A stretch of DNA of 64,000 nt from Gerris lacustris. Taxonomy: Eukaryota > Arthropoda > Insecta > Hemiptera > Gerridae. A program made the translations under genes and the position numbers. Within the stretch, counting starts at the first letter, position 1. Every line of letters begins with the position of its first letter. Shown here in pieces: positions 51,899 through 63,520 of the stretch. The stretch is from the NCBI GenBank assembly GCA_951217055.1, contig OX578277.1:66806388-66870387 (forward strand). The letters are read 5' to 3'. The notes beneath the pieces are model-generated. The model did no database searches, was not told where the DNA came from, and saw nothing but the letters and a program-made list of their open reading frames with translations.

Positions 51899-51972
51899 GT
51901 ATTGCCGAGCTAACATCTGTGTGACGTATAGTCTAATGTTGAAACAGTTCCTATGTGTCATGCTTGCGTGGC
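51899..51972 (+). repeat. Third copy of the 51.5-kb terminus unit
   Basis: GTATTGCCGAGCTAACATC, TGTGTGACGTATAGTCTAAT and CAGTTCCTATGTGTCA-GCTTGCGTGGC repeat the unit next to the hammerhead candidate, in the same orientation as the 51,633-51,742 arm. Confidence 0.85.
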
Positions 51973-52414
51973 TAATAACCAATTTATTAAGGCAGAATGG
52001 TGAAGTCAATGAGGTATCTCTTAAAGCTTAAAATCTATCTCTTGAAAACTATCTCTGAAGGTTTGAAATTCAAGCCTATCTAGACAATATAGCGGTTCTG
52101 GTTCAGAGAGGTTCCAAATTGAGGAATTATCAGGGCTGGTGTTTTCTGTAATCTCATTGAGCGCAATGAGATTGGTGACTAGTTAGCCAAAACAGGTTCC
52201 AGTTCGACTCCAATTACACCAGAAACTGTTGTTGGTGTGCCATGGTTTTAATAAAAAAAATTCCATACGGACTTTGAATTTAGAACCCCATAATCGATAG
52301 CAAATATGTAACAGTGCCTCAGGGTTGCGAAAATCTAAAATGAAGATCTGGAGAGATCTTCAGCATCTTATCAGAGCACTGCTTTGATTAGGAAATACAA
52401 AATCCTGTAATTTT
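51973..52414. other. Intronic sequence with a possible tRNA-like fragment
   Basis: At about 52,200-52,210 there is AGTTCGACTCC, close to a pol III B box, but no paired A box at a proper distance. Nothing else was recognised. Confidence 0.3.
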
Positions 52415-54038
52415 GCTTCCGTGCTTACCCAAGGCGAAGGTAATGGAAGCTTTTTTTTGTTAACCAACCTTCTGCGCCAATTTTCTCTTCCACATTCGCA
52501 CAAACATACATTTATTTACACCTATATCCAGGGGCGTATCCAGGGGGGGGGGGGGGGGTGACCGCCCAGGGCCCCGCGCCTTGGAGGGCCCCACGCCATA
52601 GAACATTAAAATAAAATACTTATACTTTACAGGCAAATTTATAGTTCACAGTGAAGATTGCCCGTGCCATGAACAAAACATGAAATATTAGAATTATAAA
52701 ATTCAGTCGAATTTAGTGTTCTTGGTAGAGCCTAATACCTAACTACCTTTTCCCGGGGCCCCTTTGCTATAAATAAGTTATAAAATATAGATTTTTTTTA
52801 TGTTTAAGATAGCCCGTGGGGCCCCGCTCCATATAAAATTAAGTGAGTTAACGTCCTAGTGTTTTCTCACCCTCCCCCTTTTCAAAAATGATGACGATTT
52901 TGTTATTTATTCTGTGGGGGTAAATCTTCATTATGTGCCCCACCTATATCTAAACGTCCAATTTAATTCGGTTTTTTACAAACTGTTTCTTTTTACATTA
53001 TAAAAACGATTTCGGTTGTAGCATCTCGGAATATTCAATTTTTTTAATTTTAGGGAAAAGTATGGAAGGTTATGGTAATTTTAGGTTGAGTTTAGTACTT
53101 TTTGACCTGACCTAACAATAACCTTCTATCATTACCCTGTAAAACGTGACAATTCATCAAATTCATGTATTTTTTTAAAAACAAATAAATAAAACACTGA
53201 ATTTATCGAGATACTACATAATCTTAATCGTTTGACAATGTACTGAGATATGTAAAAAAGACAAATCCTGTAAAAAGGAATAGTAAAAAAAATAAGTAGA
53301 TCGGACAGTACGAAATAATTGGGCCAATTAGTGCAGTTTTACCAATTGATGTCAAAGAGAAACTTCATCTCAGAGATGCATAAAAACGCTGTTTTGAGAG
53401 GTCATATTTACAAAATTTTCCCGGGGAGGACCCCCGGATCCCCCTCAATTAAACTAAAAACTCGGCACTAAAATGGAAAGTTATAAGCTGAGAATATGAA
53501 TTCTGGGAGTAAATTTGAAGTGATCGAGTGTAGATTTCAGATTATAGGACTGCTCACAAATAATACAGCTTAAACTTTTTATTTACAATGATAATTTAAC
53601 CGTAAAACCCAAAATATCATGAAGAAGAATAAATAGTTAAGTATAACACTTAATTGTATAGTTAAGTATAAACTTATTTGTTACAATAAATATGTTTCTT
53701 TTCGATTTCGATTACGATTGCAAAGAAAATTATGATTAGTTGAAAACTATATAATTTGAGGGGTTTATGTTCAAATAATAATGTTAGATTAAAATCATGA
53801 GCAGAATTGTAATTATTTTAAAAGTTTTGAATTATTTTGAGAGCAAAAACGTTTGACTGGCCCTAAGTGAAGGGAATTATCCGTAAAATAGGATCAAGTT
53901 TTACGTGGTATATTATTAAGTAATTTTATTGTTTTATTATCAGCAATCCCCGCTCTATCCTAGGGGGCCCCACCATTTTGACTCGCCCAGGGCCCCGCAA
54001 GATCTAGATCTACCACTGCCTATATCTTCAAAATTATT

Positions 54039-54077
<39 letters not shown>

Positions 54078-54150
54078 GATATTTGGATGGTTCGTCGAAA
54101 GTAGCTTGCAGATAGCCCCAGATTAATTTGAATTATCTGCGACTACAATA
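52415..54150 (+). repeat. Dispersed repeat split by a hAT-type element
   Basis: The left part (52,415-52,528) and right part (54,019-54,150) together reproduce the uninterrupted repeat at 15,840-16,280. The right part includes a T-run of about 36 at 54,040-54,075 and the shared words ATTTGGATGGTTCGTCGAAA and GCAGATAGC-CCAGATTAAT. Confidence 0.8.
52529..54018. mobile_element. Non-autonomous hAT-type transposon, 1,490 bp
   Basis: Flanked by an exact 8-bp duplication CCTATATC (52,521-52,528 and 54,019-54,026). It begins CAGGGGCGTATCCAGG and ends with CCACTG (CAGTGG inverted). Eight-base duplications and CAGNGG termini are typical of the hAT superfamily. Subterminal GGGCCCC-rich blocks mirror each other loosely, and a G-run of about 18 follows the left end. 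No transposase frame remains. The relative at 16,180 (ACCTGTATC|TTCAAA) shows the site without insertion. Confidence 0.85.
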
Positions 54151-55839
54151 GTAGGTTTTCTAAACCGGGGTTGCAACTTAGATTCGCATTTGAGGTCTAA
54201 CTGCTCAGACTTTTGTTTCAAGTCCTCTGGAAAAAGTGTACTTAGTACTTCGGACTTTTTCTAAAGCCGTATAACAATTTCTTTAAGGTCAATTAAAAGT
54301 TTCCCTACTTTTTAACTTTCCATGCCCCAGGGACTAAAAAGAAGATGATTTCGATTGCTTTCAACAAATGCCCGAGTTTATATATTATTTTAGAGTTTTA
54401 TTTCTTACTTCCTCTTGATTAAAGTAATTGAATCGAAACGTTTCTAGAATGTAATATCTTTTAATTTTTCTTCCTTTAAAAATGATACTTCTAATTTTTG
54501 TAAAGCCTACAACTTAATGCATTGTATTATTAAAATAAAAAATTGTAATTTAAAATACTTATATATAATTATTATTAAACAGAATAAAAAAATATATATA
54601 ATATAAAAAATAAATTAAAATATTTAATTACACGCGTTTTTTAATAATTCTTAGAATATTTTACCACAATCCATTAAGCACTACAGTAATTATATCTCTG
54701 AATTCATATCAGCTAGAAAAGCCATAAAAAATATTTCTATCTACAACAGTAGACATTTTAAATGTAACCTACATTTTTTTGGCTATTAGAAACCTTCACT
54801 GAGTACATAGAAAACATTTTCATGGAACCCAACATGGTCTTTGGCCTTGATAGGTGGGTTTAGAATAACCTATAATTTATATTGCTTATTTATAATACTT
54901 TTGTAAGACTTGAGCCGACTCCAAATCACCATCATCAATTTTGCCAAATCATTGCCAAGTTTTGTGGGTTATGGCCAGCAAAAGTGGTGTAACATAGCTA
55001 TTTTTTTCAGGCATGAAGAGTTGAGTGCGAATCATGTTGCTCTTTTAGGATCTTGGTGTTTGAAAGATTTTTAAGAAGCAAAATAGAGAAAAAAGGTATT
55101 TAGAAAGCCATAAAACTAGCGTTTTGTGGCCGCGAATAAAGAATTAAATGTTTTTTTATGTTGGCTCTTTAAGCCCGTATAAATAAACCATATTACGCCT
55201 ATTTTAATTTTTTGGCTATTCTTTTTTTTTATCAATTTTGAGCAATATTCATTGGTTAGATTTCAATAACCAATAGAACATGGTACATTTTGTCGGGCTT
55301 GAAGCGTCGACTCTTAAATCCAGTCATGTTTCTCCACTTTGGAAATCTTTGTGGGCTATTACCCATGGAATTGGCCAACAATTGCCAATACTGGCCATAA
55401 TATAAAATTGGTTAAGCATGGACGACATTGTGTCGTATGCGTGTGTATGATAGTTTTCATGCTTTTAACCAACAGTTGTTATTGTAATACTTGATAATAA
55501 TAAAACACTTGTGCAATTTGGCAAAGAATTTTATTAAATTTAAGAAGTAATGTTACAATACTTTTTGATGGTCTACAACTTTTAAGGGTTAACCCTTAAG
55601 GTATTACGTATATGAAAAAAATTGGAATGTTTAATTCGTATATGAAGAAAATTGGAATGTGTTATTGAAGTGAATGTTTACATAAGAACTTTATTTGAAC
55701 TTTATGTTAATTATCCACAATTTATAAATGATGATATCTGTCTTATTGGTCTAAGAAAGTAACACCCAACACGCGTACAGTTTAAGTTATTGCCCCGCAG
55801 TCAATAATGTATTATTATAAATATCGGATTACTTATTTT
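54151..55839. other. Intronic AT-rich DNA
   Basis: Amt intron sequence. No exon, RNA gene or transposon termini were recognised. Confidence 0.4.
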
Positions 55840-55844
55840 AAGGA

Positions 55845-57405
55845 TCATATAGGTGAGTAAATTAACAATTATTAGTTAATTAAAAAATGGTTATATTTCA
55901 CCCCTTACGGGCATCATCAGACCTAAAATAAAATAAAATAAAAAGTGTTTTACATTAATAAAGTTATAACTTACACATATAATAGTACATTACGCGTCGA
56001 GTGCGGAAACGGAAAGTAGAATTTTGCATGCGAGTGTGGAGTTTGCACTCGAGCGACAGCGAGGGGAGTAAAACCACTCTAGCAATGCAAAATGCCGTTT
56101 TCGCACGAGTTGGGTACCGTACTTTATCTACGATTGTTAGATTTAAATAATAAATACACAAAAAAATAAACTTCCTGTATGCAAGTTCGTATTTTTCTTT
56201 TGATAAAGATGTCATTAATTCATTAGTTGTATTTTGTGCCGAATTAATTATTTCGGGAGGCGTATTATTCTCCTCATTTTCGTCATAATCATTTTAATCA
56301 CTCATTGATTTTCACAAAAAACTCGATATAAACTGTTACTTTTATTAAACAAACAGCAAATTAGTTTTTTTAAATGTAAACAAACTCGCTAATCGTGCGT
56401 AAAGGTGAAGAATTCTTCTTATTTACCACCCTATAGGGCGGTAAAAAAGAGGAATTCTTCAGAATTATGAAACGCGCATGCGCAATGAATACAAGTACGT
56501 AAAGAATCACTTTCTACGCATCTAAACAGAGATACAATGTTTATATTTCGTGACAAAGCCTTGCTTGCGTTAAATTTTACCTAGTTAATAAATAGTTTAT
56601 AACAATATTGGTACTTTTTTACTTTGTTACCCACCATTGATGTGGCAAGATTTTACTTGGTTAGCCATTGTTTGTTTACATTATTGTGTTAGACATTTTT
56701 TTTTTTAATTAATTGACAATCTTAACTAGGGAATGTTCAAATATTCCTTTGGGATAAAGGAAGGCTTGAGGTTAGTAAAAAAGCAAATTATTTTGTAAAG
56801 TGATTTAAAAAAAAGTATATGTGTGAGGCGCTGTGCACACTGAAGAAACTGGTTTCATGAAACCAATTTTATAAAACCAGTTTCACGTTTCAGTGCACAA
56901 AGAGGAAACCCTTTTTCTGACAGTTTCATCATGTCCATGTCCTCTAACGAAGATGTATTAATTCAATGTATCACATTCAAATAATTATTAAATGCTTCTT
57001 AATGCACTCATTTTAAATAAACAACTGAACAACAAACAAAACGCATTAATCAAAACTGAAATGATAAGCAAAACAATAAACATAAAATCACCTGCAACTT
57101 GGTTTTGACGAAACCTGACTTTTTGGTTGCGTGAAACATGTTTCATGAAACCAAATAAAACTACAGTTTCAAGAAACGCAGTGGTTTTAAATCATGTGTT
57201 TTCGTGATACTAAAGTTTCACGTTTCATGAAACTTGTTTCTTCAGTGGGCACAGTGCCTGAGTTATAACTTTATTAATGTAAAACATTTTTTATTTTATT
57301 TTAGGTCTGATGATGCCCAATGAGGGGCCCGTAAGGGGTGAAATATAACCTTTTTTTAATTAACTAATTGTTAATTTACTCACCTATATGATCCTCAAAA
57401 TAATT
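55845..57405. repeat. Inverted-repeat element with hammerhead-like termini
   Basis: The left arm at about 55,845-55,985 and right arm at about 56,810-57,405 mirror each other (GGATCATATAGGTGAGTAAA, TTTCACCCCTTACGGGC, CATCAGACCTAAAATAAAA, TTAATAAAGTTATAACT). The right arm is interrupted by a 432-bp element. Each arm holds CTGATGA, a GTAA-capped CCC/GGG hairpin, GAAATATA and GGT/ACC flanks, in the order of a degenerate hammerhead core (57,307-57,343 plus; 55,920 down to 55,896 minus). Helix II pairs weakly and the plus copy has an extra 12 bases. The interior (about 55,990-56,800) has a short minus frame of unknown identity and a GAAGAATTCTT-bounded palindrome at 56,407-56,463. Confidence 0.65.
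56827..57258. mobile_element. TIR-type MITE, 432 bp, with 3-bp TGA duplication
   Basis: The ends GGCGCTGTGCACACTGAAG and the inverted CTTCAGTGGGCACAGTGCC are flanked by TGA on both sides (56,824-56,826 and 57,259-57,261). GTTTCATGAAAC-type palindromes lie next to both ends. The other arm of the host inverted repeat reads through the site (TGTAAGTTATAAC), which confirms the boundaries. The 3-bp duplication suggests a PIF/Harbinger-like origin. No coding capacity. Confidence 0.8.
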
Positions 57406-58103
57406 TATCAAAGGTTCAAACTTGTAAGAATTATTCTTCAACTGTTATAGTTATAAATACCGTTTAAACAACACTTTAGTTTTCAATTTAATAATAATTA
57501 TAATAATCAATTACATTAATTTTCATTGTTGTATAACTTTTTAAACTTTCTTATCACTTAAGGCCAAGTGTATAGGTTTATCATTGAGTAAGAATTGACA
57601 TCCAATTGACAGTTGGTAGTTTATTTTACACTGTTTACATTTTGAGTAATTATAATTTAACTCATTTTAATTTCAAATAGCGTGAAGGTATATGGTTGAA
57701 GTGTGGCAGTAATATATCAGAATGATAACTAACTTAATCGAAATTAAGTTTATACATTTTGTACGGAACATGCATAGCATAGATAAAGTACTTTAAACGT
57801 ATGTTAAAGTATGTTTTTTAAACATAATAAGTTATTTACATATTAGGTAGAAATAAGGAAAGTTGTTAGTAAAGGCGTTGAAGAAATGTTAAGCAATTAC
57901 GCCGTAAATATTGTTTTACAATACATAGTTATTATCACGTAACTTCTTCATATGTAACTGTTGACCAGTATTCAATTAAAGTGAAACAAATTAATGTGTA
58001 ATACTAAATTACCTACGAACTACAAAGCTACCTGTAAAAACATTTGGATAAATTAAAAAAAATGTATTATGTATTACTAAATTTAAATAGTTATTTTATT
58101 TAC
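57406..58103. other. Amt intron 1, 5' part
   Basis: AT-rich sequence next to the first coding exon; nothing recognised. Confidence 0.4.
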
Positions 58104-58212
58104 ATGATATGATCACAGCGTTGATAAGTAGGAAAAAATCGTTCAAATTATCCTGAAGAATCGCGATCTGTTCTGGCGACACGCTGGCATTCACTTTTGC
58201 GTGAATCCGCAT
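58104..58212 (-). CDS. Amt: Ammonium transporter Amt, coding exon 1 (start); complete protein 466 aa in ten exons
   Basis: The start ATG is at 58,212-58,210, seven bases after an acceptor AG at 58,221-58,220, so at least one 5' UTR exon lies further upstream. Donor GTAAAT at 58,103. Encodes MRIHAKVNASVSPEQIAILQ and then the start of helix 1 (NDFFLLINAVIIS). The ten exons (58,212 down to 41,047) join without frame breaks into 1,401 bases. The product is an integral plasma-membrane Amt/MEP channel-like transporter expected to have 11 helices and to form trimers. It conducts ammonium or ammonia. It keeps the Amt signature with Asp167 and Trp154, both pore histidines (175 and about 336), the GAVAERC motif and the GLDxxxHGE tail. 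In insects Amt functions in ammonia sensing and excretion. Length is normal and no defect was seen. Confidence 0.93.
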
Positions 58213-58570
58213 TTTGTACCTGAAACAAAAATTAACAATTTCAAGTATATCATTCTACATATATTATTAAAAAGTTTTGCAAATATCATATACTTAACTG
58301 TTCGCTAGAAATGGTTAGAGGTATCTCGAGAAAAGGGGGGACTTGAGAGTGCTGTAGTTATGTGCGTTGATAGACAAGGAAAGGAAGACTCCTTGGACTA
58401 CACAGAAGCGCATGAGTATCTTTCGGCCAATCAGAGTGTCGAGCCAAGAAGAGCACGTCTTCGTGCTTCATTTTCATTCTCTTCTAGCCAGTCCTTGGTC
58501 AATCATAATCATAGGACTATGCAAGTCATTGCAAACTAAACTCTAACCTGGCGCCGGTACTACTCAGAGC
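58213..58570 (-). promoter_or_regulatory. Candidate Amt 5' UTR / promoter-proximal region
   Basis: A short 5' UTR piece (58,219-58,213) is attached to coding exon 1. Upstream, a GC-richer block at about 58,320-58,565 contains a CCAAT box (58,427-58,431, plus orientation) and a CCAG|GTTAGA word near 58,550 on the minus strand that could be the donor of a leader exon. This is circumstantial; the transcription start cannot be placed. Confidence 0.3.
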
Positions 58571-60029
58571 TTTTTGCTCATGTTGTTGTTATTATTTCCT
58601 AATTGAATATTAATCAGTGAATCTTAGATGAACATGAAAGAAAGAACCACCATAATTTTTATAATAATATTATATACCCACACAATAAAATCTATAAATT
58701 TTTAACTAACAACATTTTAAATCTATGAAGTTATTGACCCTTCACTTTATTATTAGATATTTGTTAAAGAGAAAGGAGAGCGATGATGTCGTAAAATTGA
58801 ATATATTGTTTTTGAGCGTTAGTGCAGGGTTCTCGTACTTTTTTTTTATTTACTCAATGAAATGCCCTGCTCTACACATTGACCTCTATAGAGAGCTACC
58901 CTGGCGAAAGCTAGTGAATTCGCTGAGTAACGGCCGTGTTGTGGCCACAATCTGGGTTATAAAAAAAATCATTAACAGATCCATAATATATAGTATATAA
59001 TAATATTCCACTTTTAATATAATAATATATATTTTCATCTTGAAAAGGAATACATTTAAAATTATATAAATGAAACACATAATTTTGATACTTTCGTTAA
59101 ACTTAACGAAAATTATCTTAGTGGTTCCGGTTAATAGGTTAATAGTTTAAGGGATCATTTCTTGATTTATTTTATCTTTCAATTTTTTTAACTATGAAGA
59201 GAAGCAAAGCTGATCATTGAGAAGCCCTTATTAAACATACACGAAGAGAAAATTGTAATAGTAGTAGAAGTACAGAGAAACAACTTATCAATTCTTTTAA
59301 AAGATAATCAATAAATGAATATGATAATATATCTGAATGTTAAGATTTTGCTAAATATATTATTATATAATATGTTATTACTTTGAATATGTTTCATTTA
59401 AACTGAATATTTATATAAATAAAAACATAATAATATGAGGGAGTATAATATGACTTTTGCTGTCTAGCACACAATAATAAAATAAATAATTGATTTAAAA
59501 TGTAATTTCTCCTTAATTTTTAATCCGACATAGAAGAAGATATTAAACATTTTGTTAGGGGGTTGAAGAGATTTGAAGAGTTTGAATGCATATTAGGTCT
59601 ATAATTGTAATGAGGAGTCGAAGTAAGATTAATGTTATGGAGGTCCACCCCTCTGCCATGTCAAACCAGTAATGAACCTTATTCATTGAAATCATATGTT
59701 ACCAGCATAACTAAATCTCATCTAAATTCATTTCAAAACATCCGAAGTGTAAAAAGAGCATATAGTGAAATGTATAAATTGACGATTAGTTTTTATACCA
59801 TTATGTTTCATAATTAAACTAAATTTAAATGTTAATAATTTTGGATACTAGTTTCAGAAATGCTGTAAGTTACTTACAACTCACGTTGAAATCTACAATG
59901 CATAGAACATATTTTACAAATGTTTTCCAAAAATCATATTTTGAGTCTAGCAAAAAATCATTTTATACAGGTTACAGGTAATTTAGTTTGTAGTAAGTAG
60001 TGAGGTTTGTTTCCTCGTATTGTATTTAA
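58571..60029. other. AT-rich DNA upstream of Amt
   Basis: No supported gene. Short frames at 58,725-59,000 and 59,632-59,817 lack domains and splice context. Confidence 0.4.
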
Positions 60030-61472
60030 TTCTTATTGATAGTGGGGTCTAAAGCAGGGGTTCCTAACATTTTTTTTAATCGACCCCTTTTAAAACAAAT
60101 TATTTTCTTCATCGACCCCCTTGCATTTTTCCATTAATATGCAACATGCAACGTTAGGAGAATACTAATGATTGCTCTTAAAAATCTTAAAGATAACAAT
60201 TTGTGCTAGGAACTTGGACAAAAAATTAGGAAAAGTGGTTATATAAGATTTTAGATATAAACTTGATTTCAGATATATCGATATTGTAATTAGATAATAG
60301 TTTGATTTTTATTAATGTGGCATTGTGTGATATATTGATATTTTTTTTTAATATTTGGCCTGAAATCACCTATCATCGTATGGTAATTATAGCTAACATA
60401 ACATACTGTCTTGTTTTAATTGTTCAATATAAATTTTAAAAAAATGTCAAAACAAATATAATATGTTCACCTGTAGTGTACAGTTCGCTGAAAGAAATGC
60501 AATTTAAATTTCACATTATCTGGAGCTATAATATCGAACCTACTACCTACTACATCAGAATACTGTTTCTACAAATGTGGATTCATCCAACTGCACTGAA
60601 AATTTACTGTTTTGCAATTCACAAATTAAGGATTTTTTTTGTATCTTCTGACATTTCATCCATACGAAGTTGTATGGAGTAATTATTGTGCGGAATACTT
60701 CTTAAAACTGCGGTTTAGGGTTCATTTTCATAACAGTTTTTATTACATTTTTTATTGCTATATTATTTTCTATATTTCTTTTTCATGTATGTATGTGGAT
60801 ATCCGGCTTTTGCAATTAACAAAGAAATATTGTAAGAGACTTCTAATCCACCAGCATTATTTACAGAAGTTGACGGCTTAAGAAATTATTTAATTTCCGC
60901 TTTAGAAGAATTCGCAAATTTTTCTATTAGATTCTTGAAATAATCAATTGTCAACCCTTTTAAATTTATCAACGACCCCCAATAGACCCCTGGAATACTA
61001 GAGACATAGGCCCCTTTTAAATTTCAAAAGACCTCCAAGGGGTCCTCCACCTGGACCCCGTTGGAAACCCCTGGTCTAAAGGAAAAAATTAAAAGCTTAC
61101 TTTTGTAATATTTCGGGGTCTCTTTGGGTCATCTTTAAGCTGACTAGAAGAAGCCAAAATTATCATAGTCATTCCTTGAGATAGTTGGATTTAGTTAAGT
61201 TACCGTGATAATAGTGTATATTATATAATATTATTTGGTTTAAATTGTGAAGCTTTATTAACGAATAGTGACAGTCATAGAATAACTATGGATTTTATTA
61301 AAAAAAATTAACCTAAACCATTGACAATAACCACCCTGGTTAGAATAAAAAGAACAGGATGGAACAGTAATTTTCAAGTCAGCTTGAAGATTACCCAAAA
61401 AGGGGTCGAAATATTGCAAAAGTTAGCTTTTAATTTTTTCCTTTAGACCCTCTACTATCAATAATAGTTACT
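60030..61472. repeat. Inverted repeat with retroelement-like termini, left arm split by a hAT element
   Basis: The left arm (about 60,034-60,054 plus 61,074-61,150) mirrors the right arm (about 61,375-61,472). Shared phrases are TATTGATAGT-GGGTCTAAAG, GGAAAAAATTAAAAGCT and AATATTTCG. Both arms hold a CTTRAAGAT...ACCC...CGAAATATT motif (plus strand 61,383-61,414), reminiscent of a decayed hammerhead core with an altered first block. The centre is about 220 bases of AT-rich sequence. Confidence 0.7.
60055..61073. mobile_element. Non-autonomous hAT transposon, 1,019 bp
   Basis: Flanked by an exact 8-bp duplication GTCTAAAG (60,047-60,054 and 61,074-61,081). The ends CAGGGGTTCCTAAC and GTTGGAAACCCCTG are near-perfect inverted repeats of the classic hAT type. 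Subterminal ATCGACCCC/GACCCC blocks repeat near both ends. The interior frames at 60,476-60,881 show no transposase motifs. The right arm of the host repeat carries the uninterrupted site (GGGTCTAAAGGAAAA in inverse). Confidence 0.9.
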
Positions 61473-61823
61473 TTGTATTTTATTTTTAAAAAGGAATTCC
61501 ACCCATTGTATTATATTTCTAACAAAGTGAACTGAAAGAGTTTGAATAGAAAAATCCTGTTGAATATACTCATCTTGTTAGCAAAAAGTCATTCTAAACC
61601 TGCACAACCTTATTTGTCATCTCACTAACGAGACATCTATTCCTGGGTGTATCCTTACTTTTACACACAGCATCTCAGCAAAATTGATGACAATACCTTT
61701 CAGACTTCAGTTTCAGTTTCCTAGTAACTTATATTAATAATGTAATGGAGAAGAAGGCTTGTACTAACTAGGGACATTGTTTCGATTTGATTACCCATTT
61801 AAATTCAACATTTTATATATATG

Positions 61824-61825
<2 letters not shown>
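61473..61825. other. AT-rich DNA, nothing recognised
   Basis: Short intergenic stretch before the TA tract, without recognisable features. Confidence 0.4.
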
Positions 61826-61911
<86 letters not shown>

Positions 61912-61923
61912 TATATTATATAT

Positions 61924-61998
<75 letters not shown>
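61826..61998. repeat. (TA)n microsatellite
   Basis: About 170 bases of TA repeat with TATTATA interruptions near 61,905-61,935. Confidence 0.95.
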
Positions 61999-63465
61999 AC
62001 TCAGAAATTTTGTTGAAAAATGAAACAATCGAAATATTTATTTTGATTCTCTAATTTCAGATAAGACAATATAACTATAGCCTAAGTAAAGCTTTCAATG
62101 TAACGTTCTAATAATTAGTTAATACATAATAATAGTAACGTAATAATAATTAGAATTAGTTATATTTTTCAAAAAAGTATTATGTATTATTTAGCTTGAC
62201 GAATCAATTGATATAGCCAATGATACTCACGTGTTGAAGTAAAATGTATCTAAGTCAAGACCCTCATCTTAAGTAACCCTCCTCTTCGTCTTAAACGACT
62301 GTGGCCACGCTATCACCAAAGCGATTAAGATAAAAAATATGTATGTAATTATGTTTATGTTTAAACAAATAAGCTTGGGAATACAACTACTGAGTTGCCT
62401 TAACAACACATTATTTTGATGTACTTGTAATATTCTTTACAAAAAAAAAATAATGATACATTTAAAATTTCCTACCAATTAAAAGAAGATCTTTCTTCAA
62501 GTAAATACAATTCGAACAACACTAGAATTTCATATAATTATAAAGTAATGAGGAGTTTGATAATGTTAATATCTTACATAGATGTACAACTTATCGAAGT
62601 ACAAAGTGACAAATGCTTCACTAAGGTTTTAACAATAGTTCTTAGTGTTTGAATACAAAATGAGAATTTTTCTGGCTAAAATAGGAAAACTTGCATACCA
62701 ACATTAGAAAACAAATACCAAATATACTGCTACAACTTGATACATGATGTTTGTTGGGCATAGCATGATTTTCAATTATAGCTATAGCTAAAACTATAAA
62801 AGGATCTAGGGTGCAGTCTGTCAATGATTTAAGGTACAGCTTCAGCTTGTATAGCACCAAAATAAGATGAGCTATCAAAGTTTATTCAAAATCATCTTTA
62901 AAATATTTGTTTTAACAATTTTACCTAGCGTAACATCATAAAAACAATTTGGTAGTCACAAATGCATTGCTCAAATATAATTATAAATACATTAATTTCC
63001 TTTTTAATTGATTATACTCCTATAATAAAATTTATTTTATTAAATAAATAAATAAATAAATAATTATACGCGATGTTGTAATAAGAATATCACCATTAAT
63101 TGCTTAACAATTCTCACAAAGTAGAAAAATTAAATGATAAAAGATTTTTTGTTTAAATATGTTATACTATTGTTAAAATGTTTATCTTATATTTTTATGT
63201 ATAAATTTTAAGTATATGACTGTACATTTATTTTAGTACTATTTTAAATTTAATAATGAAAAACTCTCTTGGAGGAATTTTAAAATTTTTGTATCAAGCT
63301 GTAACCGGAATTGTAAGTAAATTTTAATTATTTGTTATATATATTAGGTTTTTCATACAAGTCGGAATTTAGATGAAACATCGCAATTTTATTATTCACA
63401 ACTAATAGTAAATGTTTAAAATATATATGATGAGAAAGGATTTCGATTAATTTTAGAAAACAACA
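61999..63465. other. Gene-free AT-rich DNA
   Basis: No supported gene; the minus frame at 62,642-62,878 has no domain or splice context. Confidence 0.4.
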
Positions 63466-63520
63466 TGTGATTGAAAATGACCTTAAAAATGCAGAGAAGG
63501 GTCGAAACGTTTTACCAGAA
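63466..63520 (+). repeat. Possible decayed retroelement terminus
   Basis: TTGAAAATGACCTT, a short loop and AAGGGTCGAAACGTTTT (63,471-63,513) keep the hairpin GACCTT/AAGGGTC and the GAAACGTT block seen in Penelope-like termini. The CTGANGA block is degraded. A single copy with no visible partner in the window. Confidence 0.35.

Larger units (their letters stand above)
49421..58103 (-). other. Amt intron 1, 8.7 kb, repeat-rich
   Basis: The largest Amt intron, between coding exons 1 and 2. It contains a GC-richer patch at about 49,735-49,860 of unknown nature, a dispersed-repeat copy at 50,500-50,690, two retroelement-terminus inverted repeats at 51.1-52.0 kb, a hAT-type element at 52.5-54.0 kb and a third inverted repeat at 55.85-57.41 kb. 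No nested gene was supported. Confidence 0.8.

Noticed and set aside
51160..52009. Overlapping minus-strand frames of 80-130 codons
   Set aside because: They cross inverted-repeat arms and a TA tract in several phases; repeated non-coding termini explain them.
52195..52215. tRNA gene
   Set aside because: Only a B-box-like word is present; no A box, cloverleaf or anticodon arm could be formed by eye.
55964..56215. Minus-strand 83-codon frame inside the inverted-repeat element as a protein gene
   Set aside because: Overlaps the repeat arm at one end, has no recognised domain; at most a remnant.
63466..63520. Working hammerhead ribozyme
   Set aside because: The GAAACGT block and hairpin are present, but the CTGANGA block is not; kept only as a possible decayed terminus.
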